From assembly GCA_903914615.1 (NCBI GenBank), contig CAIWPS010000465.1, positions 1-38,444 on the forward strand: 38,444 nucleotides of DNA, written 5' to 3'. The stretch is from an uncultured beta proteobacterium (GTDB lineage Bacteria; Pseudomonadota; Gammaproteobacteria; Burkholderiales; Burkholderiaceae_C). The notes beneath the pieces are model-generated. The model did no database searches, was not told where the DNA came from, and worked only from the letters and a program-made list of their open reading frames with translations. Made by a program: the position numbers and the translations under genes. Shown here in pieces: positions 1 through 13,116 of this stretch. The first letter of the stretch is position 1, and each line of letters begins with the position of its first letter.

Positions 1-2022
1 GCCGTGACGCAGCAGTTCGACCAGTACGTCAAGCTCAACAAGAAGATCCCGCCCGAGATCCTGACCAGCATCGCCGGCATCGACGACCCGGGTCGCCTGG
101 CCGACACCATTGCCGCGCACCTGCCGCTCAAGCTCGAGGCCAAGCAGGCCGTGCTCGACCTCTTCAGCGTGCCCAAGCGGCTCGAGAAGCTGCTCGAACT
201 GCTGGAGCACGAGGTCGACATCCTGCAGGTGGAAAAGCGCATCCGCGGCCGCGTCAAGCGGCAGATGGAGAAGAGCCAGCGCGAGTACTACCTGAACGAG
301 CAGGTCAAGGCGATCCAGAAGGAACTGGGCGACGGCGAGGAAGGTGCCGACCTGGAAGAGCTGGAGAAGAAGATCAAGGCCGCGCGTATGACCAAGGAAG
401 CGCGCAAGAAGGCCGAGGGTGAGCTGAAGAAGTTGAAGCTGATGTCGCCGATGTCGGCCGAAGCCACCGTGGTGCGCAACTTCATCGACACCCTGGTCGG
501 CCTGCCCTGGGCGAAGAAGACCAAGATCAAGCACGACCTGGCGCATGCCGAGGAGGTGCTGAACGAGGACCACTTCGGCCTCGAGAAGGTCAAGGACCGC
601 ATCCTCGAATACCTCGCGGTGCAACAGCGTGTCGACAAGGTGAAGGCGCCCATCCTGTGCCTGGTGGGGCCCCCGGGCGTGGGCAAGACCTCGCTGGGCC
701 AGAGCGTGGCCCGTGCCACCGGCCGCAAGTTCGTCCGCATGGCGCTCGGCGGCATGCGCGACGAGGCCGAGATCCGCGGTCACCGCCGCACCTACATCGG
801 CAGCATGCCGGGCAAGGTGCTGCAGAGCCTGTCCAAGGTCGGTGTGCGCAACCCGCTGTTCCTGCTCGACGAGATCGACAAGCTGGGCATGGACTTCCGC
901 GGCGACCCTTCTTCGGCGCTGCTGGAAGTGCTGGACCCGGAGCAGAACCACACCTTCAGCGACCATTACGTCGAGGTCGACTTCGACCTGTCCGACGTCA
1001 TGTTCGTGGCCACCAGCAACAGCATGAACATCCCGCCGGCGCTGCTGGACCGGATGGAAGTCATCCGCCTTGCGGGCTACACCGAGGACGAGAAGCTCAA
1101 CATCGCCCAGCGCTACCTGGTGCCCAAGCAGCGCAAGAACAACGGTGTGAAGGACCACGAGGTCGACATCACCGAAAGCGGCCTGCGCGGCATCATCCGC
1201 TACTACACGCGGGAAGCCGGCGTGCGCAGCCTGGAGCGCGAGATCAGCAAGATCTGCCGCAAGGTCGTGAAGGGCCACCAGTTGAAGCAGTACGAAGGCC
1301 AGGTCGTCGTCACCGAAGACAACCTCAACGACTTCCTGGGCGTGCGCAAGTTCGACTTCGGCCGCACCGAGAAGAAGAACCAGGTTGGCCAGGTGGTCGG
1401 TCTGGCCTGGACCGAGGTCGGCGGCGACCTGCTGACGATCGAGGCCACGGTGATGCCCGGCAAGGGCAACATCATCCGCACCGGCTCGCTGGGCGACGTG
1501 ATGAAGGAGTCGGTCGAGGCTGCGCGCACGGTGGTGCGCTCGCGCGCCGCACGCCTGGGCCTGAAGGACGAGATCTTCGAGAAGCGCGACATCCACATCC
1601 ACGTGCCCGACGGCGCCACGCCCAAGGACGGGCCGAGTGCAGGCGCGGCGATGACGACGGCGCTGGTCTCGGCGCTGTGCGGCATCCCCGTGCGCGCCGA
1701 CGTGGCGATGACGGGCGAGATCACGCTGCGCGGCGAGGTCACGGCCATCGGCGGGCTGAAGGAAAAGCTGCTGGCGGCACACCGGGGCGGCGTCAAGACC
1801 GTCCTGATCCCTGAAGAGAACGTCAAGGACCTGCAGGACATTCCGGAGAACGCCAAGAACCACCTCGAGATCGTGCCCGTGCGCTGGATCGATCAGGTGC
1901 TGGAGATTGCCCTGGAAAGGGCGCCGCAGCCGCTGGTCGAGGAAGAGGCCGTGGCGGCCGTTCCTGACGCGACCGCGGAGGTCGTTGCGCCGGTGGCTGC
2001 AGGCGATGGGCTGCCGCACTGA
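1..2022 (+). CDS. lon: ATP-dependent protease Lon, C-terminal part (5' end outside window)
   Basis: Lon is the cytosolic AAA+ serine protease that degrades misfolded and regulatory proteins. The reading frame is open from base 1, and about 673 codons are visible against roughly 780-810 for the family, so the N-terminal substrate-binding domain is cut by the window edge; the GTG at position 4 is not a real start. Visible in order: the coiled coil with the REYYLNEQ motif, Walker A GPPGVGKT at 667-690, Walker B with DEID at 868-879, and the protease domain with the catalytic serine in KDGPSAG (codon 1636) and the partner lysine in GGLKEK (second Lys, codon 1765). The spacing of Ser and Lys (43 residues) matches E. 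coli S679/K722. The C-terminus carries an Ala/Val/Glu-rich tail of about 35 residues beyond the conserved domain. Identity is certain. Confidence 0.98.
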   Translation, partial: AVTQQFDQYVKLNKKIPPEILTSIAGIDDPGRLADTIAAHLPLKLEAKQAVLDLFSVPKRLEKLLELLEHEVDILQVEKRIRGRVKRQMEKSQREYYLNEQVKAIQKELGDGEEGADLEELEKKIKAARMTKEARKKAEGELKKLKLMSPMSAEATVVRNFIDTLVGLPWAKKTKIKHDLAHAEEVLNEDHFGLEKVKDRILEYLAVQQRVDKVKAPILCLVGPPGVGKTSLGQSVARATGRKFVRMALGGMRDEAEIRGHRRTYIGSMPGKVLQSLSKVGVRNPLFLLDEIDKLGMDFRGDPSSALLEVLDPEQNHTFSDHYVEVDFDLSDVMFVATSNSMNIPPALLDRMEVIRLAGYTEDEKLNIAQRYLVPKQRKNNGVKDHEVDITESGLRGIIRYYTREAGVRSLEREISKICRKVVKGHQLKQYEGQVVVTEDNLNDFLGVRKFDFGRTEKKNQVGQVVGLAWTEVGGDLLTIEATVMPGKGNIIRTGSLGDVMKESVEAARTVVRSRAARLGLKDEIFEKRDIHIHVPDGATPKDGPSAGAAMTTALVSALCGIPVRADVAMTGEITLRGEVTAIGGLKEKLLAAHRGGVKTVLIPEENVKDLQDIPENAKNHLEIVPVRWIDQVLEIALERAPQPLVEEEAVAAVPDATAEVVAPVAAGDGLPH

Positions 2023-2027
2023 CGCCG

Positions 2028-2057
2028 TTGCCAAGAGCGCTGAAATGAACCTATAAT
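2028..2057 (+). promoter_or_regulatory. Sigma-70 promoter of tRNA-Gly
   Basis: TTGCCA at 2028-2033 and a perfect TATAAT at 2052-2057 are separated by 18 bp. The -35 box begins just after the lon stop codon, and transcription would start near 2064, about 40 nt before the tRNA. It is the clearest consensus promoter in the window. Confidence 0.85.
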
Positions 2058-2069
2058 GCGAGGCTAAAC

Positions 2070-2090
2070 GCACTGCTGAAGAAGCAGTGC
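2070..2090 (+). other. Hairpin in the 5' leader of pre-tRNA-Gly
   Basis: GCACTGCT (2070-2077) and AGCAGTGC (2083-2090) form a perfect 8-bp stem with a 5-nt loop. It lies between the predicted start of transcription and the mature tRNA 5' end at 2105, so it would be part of the leader removed by RNase P. No role is known to me. Confidence 0.6.
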
Positions 2091-2104
2091 AACGAAGTCA
2101 CAGC

Positions 2105-2180
2105 GCGGGAATAGCTCAGTTGGTAGAGCGCAACCTTGCCAAGGTTGAGGTCGGGAGTTCGAGCCTCCTTTCCCGCTCCA
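2105..2180 (+). tRNA. tRNA-Gly (GCC)
   Basis: A full cloverleaf of 76 nt with encoded CCA. The acceptor GCGGGAA pairs with TTCCCGC and is followed by discriminator T and CCA at 2178-2180. The D-arm has AGCTCAGTTGGTAGAGC. The anticodon stem CAACC/GGTTG encloses loop TTGCCAA with anticodon GCC at 2138-2140. The T-arm has GGTTCGAG-type sequence (GGGAGTTCGAGCCTCC). It reads the glycine codons GGC/GGT, the most used in this GC-rich genome. Confidence 0.98.
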
Positions 2181-2192
2181 GATCGCTCGACG

Positions 2193-2219
2193 AAAAGGGA
2201 AGCTTCGGCTTCCCTTTTT
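2193..2219 (+). terminator. Rho-independent terminator after tRNA-Gly
   Basis: AAAAGGGAAGC and GCTTCCCTTTT form an 11-bp perfect stem closed by a UUCG tetraloop, and the 3' arm ends in five T. It sits 12 nt downstream of tRNA-Gly and upstream of tRNA-Cys, so it should limit or prevent co-transcription of the two tRNAs. Confidence 0.92.
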
Positions 2220-2256
2220 GCTAGCATCTGCAGGGTTATCGGCGATTGAGGGCCAT

Positions 2257-2330
2257 GGCGCGATAGCAAAGCGGTTATGCAACGGATTGCAAATCCGTCC
2301 AGTCCGGTTCGACTCCGGATCGCGCCTCCA
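2257..2330 (+). tRNA. tRNA-Cys (GCA)
   Basis: A full cloverleaf of 74 nt with encoded CCA. The acceptor GGCGCGA pairs with TCGCGCC, then discriminator T and CCA at 2328-2330. The anticodon stem ACGGA/TCCGT encloses loop TTGCAAA with anticodon GCA at 2289-2291. The T-arm contains GGTTCGACTCC. It lies 37 nt after the tRNA-Gly terminator. I see no convincing separate promoter, so expression may depend on read-through or on a weak start in that short gap. Confidence 0.98.
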
Positions 2331-2505
2331 CCGTTTCCCGGGCCGCATGCGCTCGGAGCCCTGTCCGTTGGCAGCCCTCGGCTGCCGTTCGCCGCGACCT
2401 GATGTCGTTTCGTCGCCGGCCTGGGCTTCTTGCCGGCGGCTCGCGTTACGCTCGCGGCTTTACGTTTCTTCGCCGGTCGCGCCAGCGCCGCCGACACCCG
2501 CCTCC
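2331..2505. other. Non-coding gap before the efflux operon
   Basis: The gap holds no convincing gene. It contains a perfect 7-bp GC-rich hairpin (GGCAGCC at 2370-2376 with GGCTGCC at 2380-2386) without a following T-run. I see no clear -35/-10 pair for the efflux genes. Confidence 0.5.
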
Positions 2506-3663
2506 ATGCGACCAGCACTGCTCGTCGCGGCCATCGCCGCGCTCCTCCTGTCCGCCTGCAACCAGGCCGCCGCGCCCCCTGCCACGGCGCCATCCGCCGC
2601 AGCGAAGTCCGCGGCGCCGACGCTGCTGCTGGCGGCTGTCGACCTGCGCACGCTGCAGCCCAGCACCCTTTCCAGCGGCCCCGTCGTCACCGGCTCGGTA
2701 CAGCCCGAGCGCCGCGCCGATCTGCGTGCCGAGGTCGCCGCGGTGGTGTTGCAGGTGTTGAAGGACAACGGCGAAGCCGTGCGCGCGGGCGACCTGCTGG
2801 TGCGCCTGGACGACACCGCCATCCGCGACAGCCTGACTTCGGCCGAGGAGGCCGTGCGCGCGTCGTCGCAGGCCTTCGAGCAGTCCGAGCGCCAGGTGCA
2901 ACGGCTGAAGACGCTGCAGCAGCAGGGCATGACCTCGCTGCAGGCGCTGGAAGACGCCGAGGTGCGCCGCAACAACGCACAGAGCGACCTCGTCGCGGCC
3001 AAGTCGCGCGTCGTCTCGGCGCGCCAGCAGCTGCAGCGCACGGGCGTGCGTGCGCCCTTCGATGGCATCGTCAGCGAGCGCAAGGCCTCGGCCGGCGACA
3101 CCGTGCAGGTGGGCAAGGAACTGCTGAAGGTCATCGACCCGCGCAGCATGCGCTTCGAAGGCCTGGTCTCGGCGGACCGCAGCCAGGAACTCAAGGTCGG
3201 CCAGAACGTCAGCTTCCGCGTCAACGGCTACACCCAAGGCGACTTCAGCGGCCGCCTGCGCCGCATCGACGCCGCGGCCAATGCGACGACGCGGCAGGTG
3301 GCCGTGATCGTCGATTTCGTCGACGCCGCGAAGGCGCCGCGCGTGGCCGGGCTGTTCGCGGAAGGGCGTGTCGAGACCGGCAGCACCCAGGCGCTGATGG
3401 TGGCCGAATCGGCGCTGGTGCGCGCGGGCGATGCGGCTTCGGTCTGGCGCGTCGAAGGCGCGACGGTCAGGAAGGTCGCCGTGCGCCTGGGCGACCGCGA
3501 CGCCCGCAGCGGCGAGGTGCCGGTGCTGGCAGGCCTGGCCGTCGGCGACCGCATCCTGCGCAACCCGGGCAGCGCGCTCGTCGATGGCCAGAAGGTCGAG
3601 TTCGCGGCAGCGACGGCGGCCGATGCGGCTTCGGCGCCGCCCGCCTTCGCGGCTTCGAAGTAA
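2506..3663 (+). CDS. RND efflux periplasmic adaptor (membrane fusion lipoprotein)
   Basis: Periplasmic adaptor of a tripartite RND efflux pump (HlyD/AcrA family), bridging the inner-membrane pump to an outer-membrane channel. The start at 2506 is chosen because it gives a lipoprotein signal: a hydrophobic stretch ending in LLSAC with the lipidation Cys at residue 18. The frame is open upstream to 2218 but that part overlaps tRNA-Cys. After a Pro/Ala-rich linker come the lipoyl/barrel-sandwich half-motif (about 57-105, with VLKDNGEAVRAGDLLVRLD), a coiled-coil alpha-hairpin (about 105-175), the second half-motif (TGVRAPFDGIVSERKASAGD), and beta-barrel and membrane-proximal domains. At 385 residues it has normal length. 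Its stop overlaps the ribosome-binding site of the pump gene, so the two are one operon. The substrate cannot be told from sequence. Confidence 0.92.
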   Translation: MRPALLVAAIAALLLSACNQAAAPPATAPSAAAKSAAPTLLLAAVDLRTLQPSTLSSGPVVTGSVQPERRADLRAEVAAVVLQVLKDNGEAVRAGDLLVRLDDTAIRDSLTSAEEAVRASSQAFEQSERQVQRLKTLQQQGMTSLQALEDAEVRRNNAQSDLVAAKSRVVSARQQLQRTGVRAPFDGIVSERKASAGDTVQVGKELLKVIDPRSMRFEGLVSADRSQELKVGQNVSFRVNGYTQGDFSGRLRRIDAAANATTRQVAVIVDFVDAAKAPRVAGLFAEGRVETGSTQALMVAESALVRAGDAASVWRVEGATVRKVAVRLGDRDARSGEVPVLAGLAVGDRILRNPGSALVDGQKVEFAAATAADAASAPPAFAASK

Positions 3664-3668
3664 GGAGG
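3662..3668 (+). promoter_or_regulatory. Ribosome-binding site of the RND pump gene
   Basis: A perfect AAGGAGG lies 4 nt before the ATG at 3673 and overlaps the TAA stop of the adaptor. This suggests translational coupling of adaptor and pump. Confidence 0.85.
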
Positions 3669-3672
3669 CGAC

Positions 3673-6600
3673 ATGTTCCTCTCCGAATTCAGCGTCAAGC
3701 GCCCGATCGCGATGGTGGTCATCATCATCGCGCTGATGGCGCTGGGCCTGCTCGCGCTGTCCAAGCTGCGCGTCAACCAGTTTCCCGACGTCGAGCAGCC
3801 CGTGCTCAACGTCAACATCCCTTATCCCGGCGCCAGCCCCGACACGGTGGAGCGCGAGGTCATCAACCGCGTCGAGAAGGCGATGCAGGGCATCGCCGGC
3901 GTCACCGACATCCGGTCCACCGCCAGCGAGGGCAACGCGCGGCTGACGCTGATCTTCAACTTCGACAAGAACCTGATCGAGGCCGCGGACGAGGTGCGCA
4001 ATGCCATCGGTTCGGTGCGCTACAAGCTGCCGACCGAGATCCGCGAGCCGGTGCTGCAGCGCTTCGACCCCTCTTCGCAGCCCATCATGCAGCTGGCGCT
4101 GTCATCTTCGACGCAGAGTTTTGCCGCCATTTCGCGCCTGGCCGAGGACCAGCTGGCCGACCGCTTCCGCGCGCTCAATGGCGTGGCGGTGGTAACGGTG
4201 AACGGCTCCCTCAAGCGCGAACTGAGCGTGCTGCTGCGCGCCGAGAAGCTGCGCGAATACGAGGTCAGCGTGACCGAGGTGGTGGCGGCGCTGCGGGCGC
4301 AGAATGCCACCGCGCCGGTGGGCAAGGTGCGTGGCGCGCTCGAAGACCAGAGCATCCGCCTCGTCGGCCGCATCGAGTCGCCAGCCGCCTTCGGCCAGAT
4401 CGTCATCAAGCGCCGCGGCAACGAGCTCGTGCGCCTGGCCCAGGTGGCCGAGGTGCAGGACGGCTTCGCCGAGATCGGCGGCTTCTCGGTGCGCAGCGGC
4501 CACCCCAACGTCGGCATCTCGGTGACGCGGACACGCGAGGCCAGCACCGTCAGCGTCGCCAAGGCGGTGCGCGAGACCGTGGCCGACATCGGCAAGACGC
4601 TGCCCGAAGGCACGAAGTTGGAAGTGACGCAGGACGGTGGCGAACAGGCGCAGAGCAGCCTGAACAACGTCGTCGACGCGCTGGCCTTCGGCGCCGGGCT
4701 GACGATCTTCGTCGTCTACGTCTTCCTGAACTCTTGGCGCTCGACGCTGATCACGGCGCTGTCGCTGCCGACCTCGGTCATCGCCGCCTTCATCGCCGTC
4801 TGGCTGTGCGGCTTCACGCTCAACTTCATGAGCCTGCTGGGCCTGAGCCTGGCCATCGGCGTACTCATCGACGACGCCATCGTGGTGCGCGAGAACATCG
4901 TGCGCCACATGGAGCTGGGCGAGGACCGCCGCACCGCGGCACTCAACGGCACCGCCGAGATCGGGCTGGCGGTGGCGGCCACCACCTTTTCCATCGTCGC
5001 CGTGTTCATCCCGGTGGCCTTCATGCCCGGCGTCTCGGGCGAATGGTTCCGGCCCTTCGGCCTGACCGTGGTGGCCAGCGTGCTGGTGAGCCTGTTCATC
5101 AGCTTCACGCTCGACCCCATGCTCTCGGCCTACTGGGGCGACCCGCCAGGGCACCATGCCGCGCCCAAGAAGGGCATCAGCAGGCTGCTGGCGCGCTTCA
5201 ACGACTGGTTCGACCACCAGGCCGACCGCTACGGCCGCGTCATCGCCTGGGCGCTGCACCACCGGCGCTGGATGGCGCTGTTCGCGGTTGCCAGCCTGGT
5301 CGGTGCGCTGGCCCTGCACTACCGCTTCGGCGGCTCCAGCTTCCTGCCCTCGGCCGACGCCGGCATCATCGCGGTGGACGTGCGCACGCCCTCCAGCAGC
5401 AGCCTGGAATACGCGCGGCTGAAGGTCGAGGCCGTGGCAGCCCTGGCGCGGTCGATGCCCGAGACGGCGGCCACCAACAGCTACGTCAACCCGGGCGGCG
5501 GCCGCGTCTATGTCGACATCGGCAAGAGCACGAAGCGCCAGCGCTCGGCGATCGAGATCGGCAACGAGCTGCGCACGCTGGCGGCGCGCCTGGTCGGTGC
5601 CGAGTACGTGGTGCTGGACGACCTCAACAACGGCGCCCAGAAGCCGGTGCAGATCCGCTTCACCGGCACCGACACGCGGCGGCTGCTCGAGATCACCAAC
5701 CGCTTCATGGACAAGCTGCGCCAGGTGCCGGGCGCGGTCGACGTGGGCCTGTCGGAGCAGGACCCGCAGGCCGAGATGAAGATCGAGCTCGACCGTGGCC
5801 TGGCCAACACCCTGGGCATCTCGGCCAACGACGCGGCCCAGGCCCTGCGCGTGGCCTTCGCCGGCGTCGAGGCCGGCGACTGGGTGGACCCGACCGGCGA
5901 GACACGCGACGTCTCGATCCGCCTGCACCCCGACGACCGCGTCGACGCCGGCAACATCGAACGCCTGCCGATCGCCGTCAGCGGCAGCAACCTGATGGTG
6001 CCGCTGGAGCAGATCGCGCGCGTCACCATGGGCAAGGGGCCGTCGCAAATCCAGCATGCCGGCGGCAAGCGCACCATCAGCGTCGCCGCCAACGCGCAGG
6101 GCCGCGCGGCAGGCGAAGTCACGGCCGAGGCGATGAAGATCGCCCGCGCCATGGACTACCCGCCGGGCTTCGGCCTGGAACTGGCCGGCGCATCGAAGGA
6201 CCAGCAGGAGCTGTTCCGCGAGATGTTCATCGCCCTCGTCATGGGCATCGCGCTGATGTACCTGATCCTGGTGATGCAGTTCGGCTCCTTCACGGCGCCG
6301 CTGGCGGTGATGCTGTCGCTGCCGCTGAGCCTGATCGGCGTCGTCATCGCGCTGCTGCTCACCGGTGGCACGCTGAACCTGATGAGCTTCATCGGCGTCA
6401 TCATGCTGATGGGCCTGGTGGCCAAGAACGCCATCCTGCTGCTCGACGCCGCGCGCGTGCGCGAGCACGAGGGCATGGTCCGCGAAGAGGCGCTGATGGC
6501 TGCCGGCCGCAAGCGCCTGCGGCCCATCCTGATGACGACCTTCGCCCTCATCGCCGGCATGCTGCCGGTGGCCATCGGGGTGGGCGAGGGCGGCGAGTTC

Positions 6601-6879
6601 TACCGCCCGATGGCGGTGGCCATCATCGGCGGCACCATCACCAGCACCTTCCTGACGCTGCTCGTTATCCCGAGCTTCTACGACAGCATCGAGACCTCGC
6701 GCGACCGCGCCTTCGCCAAGTTCCGCCGCCGCAACGCGCGCTGGAACACGGTGCTGGCCTTCGTCGTCACGCTGGGCGAAGCCGTGCTCACCTTGCTCGG
6801 CCTGCGGCTGCTGTGGCGCAGCATGCTGCGCCTGGCGGGCTGGCTGGGCGGCCTGCTGCGGCGCCGCCAGCCGGTCTGA
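3673..6879 (+). CDS. RND efflux pump, inner-membrane permease (HAE1/AcrB family)
   Basis: Proton-driven exporter of hydrophobic compounds, working as a trimer in the inner membrane. The 1,068 residues have the usual AcrB-type length and start (MFLSEFSVKRPI). The first membrane helix is followed by the periplasmic porter region, with the family motif FPDVEQPVLNVNIPYPGAS. The proton-relay pair is in GVLIDDAIV (Asp400 and Asp401), and the partner Lys is in GLVAKNAILL (Lys918), matching AcrB D407/D408/K940. About twelve membrane segments in two homologous halves can be seen. The gene starts 9 nt after the adaptor stop, and no outer-membrane factor follows, so the pump probably borrows a TolC/OprM-type channel encoded elsewhere. 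No regulator gene is adjacent. The gene ends 3 nt from the convergent cyclase gene. The substrate is unknown. Confidence 0.95.
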   Translation: MFLSEFSVKRPIAMVVIIIALMALGLLALSKLRVNQFPDVEQPVLNVNIPYPGASPDTVEREVINRVEKAMQGIAGVTDIRSTASEGNARLTLIFNFDKNLIEAADEVRNAIGSVRYKLPTEIREPVLQRFDPSSQPIMQLALSSSTQSFAAISRLAEDQLADRFRALNGVAVVTVNGSLKRELSVLLRAEKLREYEVSVTEVVAALRAQNATAPVGKVRGALEDQSIRLVGRIESPAAFGQIVIKRRGNELVRLAQVAEVQDGFAEIGGFSVRSGHPNVGISVTRTREASTVSVAKAVRETVADIGKTLPEGTKLEVTQDGGEQAQSSLNNVVDALAFGAGLTIFVVYVFLNSWRSTLITALSLPTSVIAAFIAVWLCGFTLNFMSLLGLSLAIGVLIDDAIVVRENIVRHMELGEDRRTAALNGTAEIGLAVAATTFSIVAVFIPVAFMPGVSGEWFRPFGLTVVASVLVSLFISFTLDPMLSAYWGDPPGHHAAPKKGISRLLARFNDWFDHQADRYGRVIAWALHHRRWMALFAVASLVGALALHYRFGGSSFLPSADAGIIAVDVRTPSSSSLEYARLKVEAVAALARSMPETAATNSYVNPGGGRVYVDIGKSTKRQRSAIEIGNELRTLAARLVGAEYVVLDDLNNGAQKPVQIRFTGTDTRRLLEITNRFMDKLRQVPGAVDVGLSEQDPQAEMKIELDRGLANTLGISANDAAQALRVAFAGVEAGDWVDPTGETRDVSIRLHPDDRVDAGNIERLPIAVSGSNLMVPLEQIARVTMGKGPSQIQHAGGKRTISVAANAQGRAAGEVTAEAMKIARAMDYPPGFGLELAGASKDQQELFREMFIALVMGIALMYLILVMQFGSFTAPLAVMLSLPLSLIGVVIALLLTGGTLNLMSFIGVIMLMGLVAKNAILLLDAARVREHEGMVREEALMAAGRKRLRPILMTTFALIAGMLPVAIGVGEGGEFYRPMAVAIIGGTITSTFLTLLVIPSFYDSIETSRDRAFAKFRRRNARWNTVLAFVVTLGEAVLTLLGLRLLWRSMLRLAGWLGGLLRRRQPV

Positions 6880-6882
6880 GCC

Positions 6883-7914
6883 TCAGGGGCCGATGGCGAA
6901 GACGTCCACGGCGTTGGCCTTGCCGCGCAACGCCGCTGCGCCCAGCGGCGTGACGGCCACGCCGTCGGCCAGGGCCGCGCGCGTGGCGCCGTCGATGAGG
7001 ATGGCCCGCTGCGCCACCTTGGTGTGGGTCTCCAGCCGTGCCGCCAGGTTCACGGTATCGCCGATGCAGGTGTAGGTGGCGCGCTGCTGCGTGCCGGTGT
7101 AGCCGGCCACGACCTCGCCGGTGGCGATGCCGATGCCGATGGCGATCGGCGACTGGCCAGCGGCCACGCGGTCCTGGTTCAGCTGGCCGACGAGCTCGAT
7201 CATCTCCTGCGCCGCGCGCACCGCCGCGCCGCCATGGTCGGCCAGCGGCAGCGGCGCGCCGAAGAGCGCCATCAGGCCGTCGCCCACCATCTGGTTGACG
7301 ACGCCGCCCTGGGCGCTGATGGCGTCGAACATCAGCGTGTAGTAGGTGTTCAGCAGCTCGATGGTGTCCTCGGGGCTCTGCCTTTCCACCAGCGCCGTGA
7401 AGCCGCGGATGTCGCTGAACATCACCGTGGCCAGCACGCGCTTGCCGCCCAGCGCGAAGCCGCTCTGCTGCAGGTCCTGCGCCACCTCGGCGGTGGCGAA
7501 GCGGCGCACCAGGTCGCGCTGCAGGTCGCGCAGCCGCTTCTTCTCCAGGCTGGCGTTCAGCCGCGCCTTCAGCAGCACCGGGTTGACGGGCTTGGCGAGG
7601 TAGTCCTCGGCGCCGAGCTCGATGCAGCGCACGACGTTGTTCAAGCCTTCCAGCGCCGAGGTGACGAGCACCGGCAGGTCGCGCAATGCCGGGTCGGCGA
7701 ACATCTGCGTCAGCACCTCGAAGCCGTCCATCTCGGGCATCGCGATGTCCAGCAGCACGAGGTCGAATGCCTGCTCGCGCATCAGCGCCAGCGCGACGCG
7801 GCCGTTCTCTGCGCTGGTGACGCGGTGGCCCAGCAGCTGCACGCTGCGCGCCAGCAGCAGGCGGTTGACCTTGTTGTCCTCGACCAGCAGGACGCGCGCG
7901 CCGGCCTCAGCCAT
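6883..7914 (-). CDS. Response regulator with class III nucleotide cyclase output
   Basis: The product has an N-terminal receiver domain (about 5-120, VLLVEDNKVNR, phospho-acceptor Asp56 in LLDIAMPEMDG, Lys in YLAKPVNP), a short coiled linker, and a class III adenylate/guanylate cyclase catalytic domain (about 160-343). Both metal-binding Asp are present (Asp168 in FSDIRGF, Asp212 in VGDGLMALFG), as is the transition-state pair Asn289/Arg293 in TVNLAARLE. The base-selecting position that is Lys in adenylate cyclases is Gln208 (VVNQMVGDG), and the second is Thr282, as in many bacterial class IIIb enzymes. Activity is therefore likely, but ATP versus GTP preference is open. The ATG at 7914 lies in ATGGCTGA, overlapping the Hpt gene stop by 8 nt, so translation is coupled. 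It is the likely end point of the phosphorelay encoded upstream. Confidence 0.9.
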   Translation of the reverse strand: MAEAGARVLLVEDNKVNRLLLARSVQLLGHRVTSAENGRVALALMREQAFDLVLLDIAMPEMDGFEVLTQMFADPALRDLPVLVTSALEGLNNVVRCIELGAEDYLAKPVNPVLLKARLNASLEKKRLRDLQRDLVRRFATAEVAQDLQQSGFALGGKRVLATVMFSDIRGFTALVERQSPEDTIELLNTYYTLMFDAISAQGGVVNQMVGDGLMALFGAPLPLADHGGAAVRAAQEMIELVGQLNQDRVAAGQSPIAIGIGIATGEVVAGYTGTQQRATYTCIGDTVNLAARLETHTKVAQRAILIDGATRAALADGVAVTPLGAAALRGKANAVDVFAIGP

Positions 7915-8242
7915 GGCGCAGCCGCTCCAGTTCGGCCGCGGCCTGTGCGTAGGCGGCTTCCAGCGCTTCCAGCGCGCCCGCTGGGGCGGGCAGCGCGCCC
8001 AGCTCCAGCGCACGCGCCTGCTCGCCCAGGGCCAGGGCGCCGAAGGTCTGGGCGTTGGTCTTCAGCGAATGCGCGGCGCGGCGGAAGCGCTGGGCGTCGC
8101 CTCCAGCCTGGGCGTCGCGCAATTCGGCCAGCAGCGTCGGCGCTTCCTCGAAGAAGGTGCCCACGAGTTCGTCGACGAACTCGGCGCCGGCGGCGGCCTG
8201 CAGTTCCTCGAAGGTGTTCAGGTCGATGATGGAGCGGCTCAT
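7907..8242 (-). CDS. Stand-alone histidine phosphotransfer (Hpt) protein
   Basis: A 111-residue all-helical Hpt protein, the usual size for one domain. The phospho-acceptor is His58 in AAHSLKTNAQTFGA, the standard Hpt signature (H-S-L-K). It would carry phosphate between a receiver domain of the upstream hybrid kinase and the receiver of the downstream cyclase protein. Its ATG lies 1 nt after the kinase stop and its own stop overlaps the cyclase start by 8 nt, so the three proteins are made from one message in a coupled way. Confidence 0.92.
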   Translation of the reverse strand: MSRSIIDLNTFEELQAAAGAEFVDELVGTFFEEAPTLLAELRDAQAGGDAQRFRRAAHSLKTNAQTFGALALGEQARALELGALPAPAGALEALEAAYAQAAAELERLRHG

Positions 8243-8243
8243 C

Positions 8244-12962
<4,719 letters not shown>

Positions 12963-12967
12963 CTTCT

Positions 12968-12972
12968 TCCTT
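12968..12972 (-). promoter_or_regulatory. Ribosome-binding site deciding the kinase start
   Basis: AAGGA on the minus strand lies 5 nt before the ATG at 12962. The alternative in-frame GTG at 12980 has no such sequence before it. Confidence 0.65.
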
Positions 12973-13037
12973 GCTTTCACGTCGCTGGGGGTGGGGGCCG
13001 GGATGTGCGCAGTCTATCGGGCCAGACCGGCAAGGCA

Positions 13038-13093
13038 CGGCGGCCCGCACGCAAGGCGGCCCGCAACGGCCGTCATGCCGGTGCGGGCCGCCG
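13038..13093 (-). repeat. 13-bp inverted repeat with a competing second arm, between two genes
   Basis: CGGCGGCCCGCAC (13038-13050) and GTGCGGGCCGCCG (13081-13093) are perfect inverted copies 30 nt apart. A third, same-orientation copy, GGCGGCCCGC at 13055-13064, can pair with the same right arm, so two mutually exclusive hairpins are possible. The element follows the stop of the small secreted protein gene and precedes the kinase operon. It has no T-run; it could be a weak terminator or an attenuator. Confidence 0.6.
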
Positions 13094-13116
13094 GGGGGCG
13101 AGCCGAAGGAGCGAGC

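Noticed and set aside
2105-2330. tRNA 3' ends as phage or island attachment sites
   Set aside because: No integrase, no duplicated tRNA 3' segment that I could find nearby, and the flanking genes look like core chromosome.
4102-6468. Minus-strand open frame of about 790 codons opposite the pump gene
   Set aside because: The product is a His/Gln/Asp/Ala-rich string typical of antisense frames in GC-rich genes, with no motif.
2430-6953. Plus-strand open frame of about 1,500 codons across the efflux genes
   Set aside because: It runs out of frame through both the adaptor and the pump, and its product is Arg/Pro/Ala-rich with no domain. The pump and adaptor frames have full family motifs.
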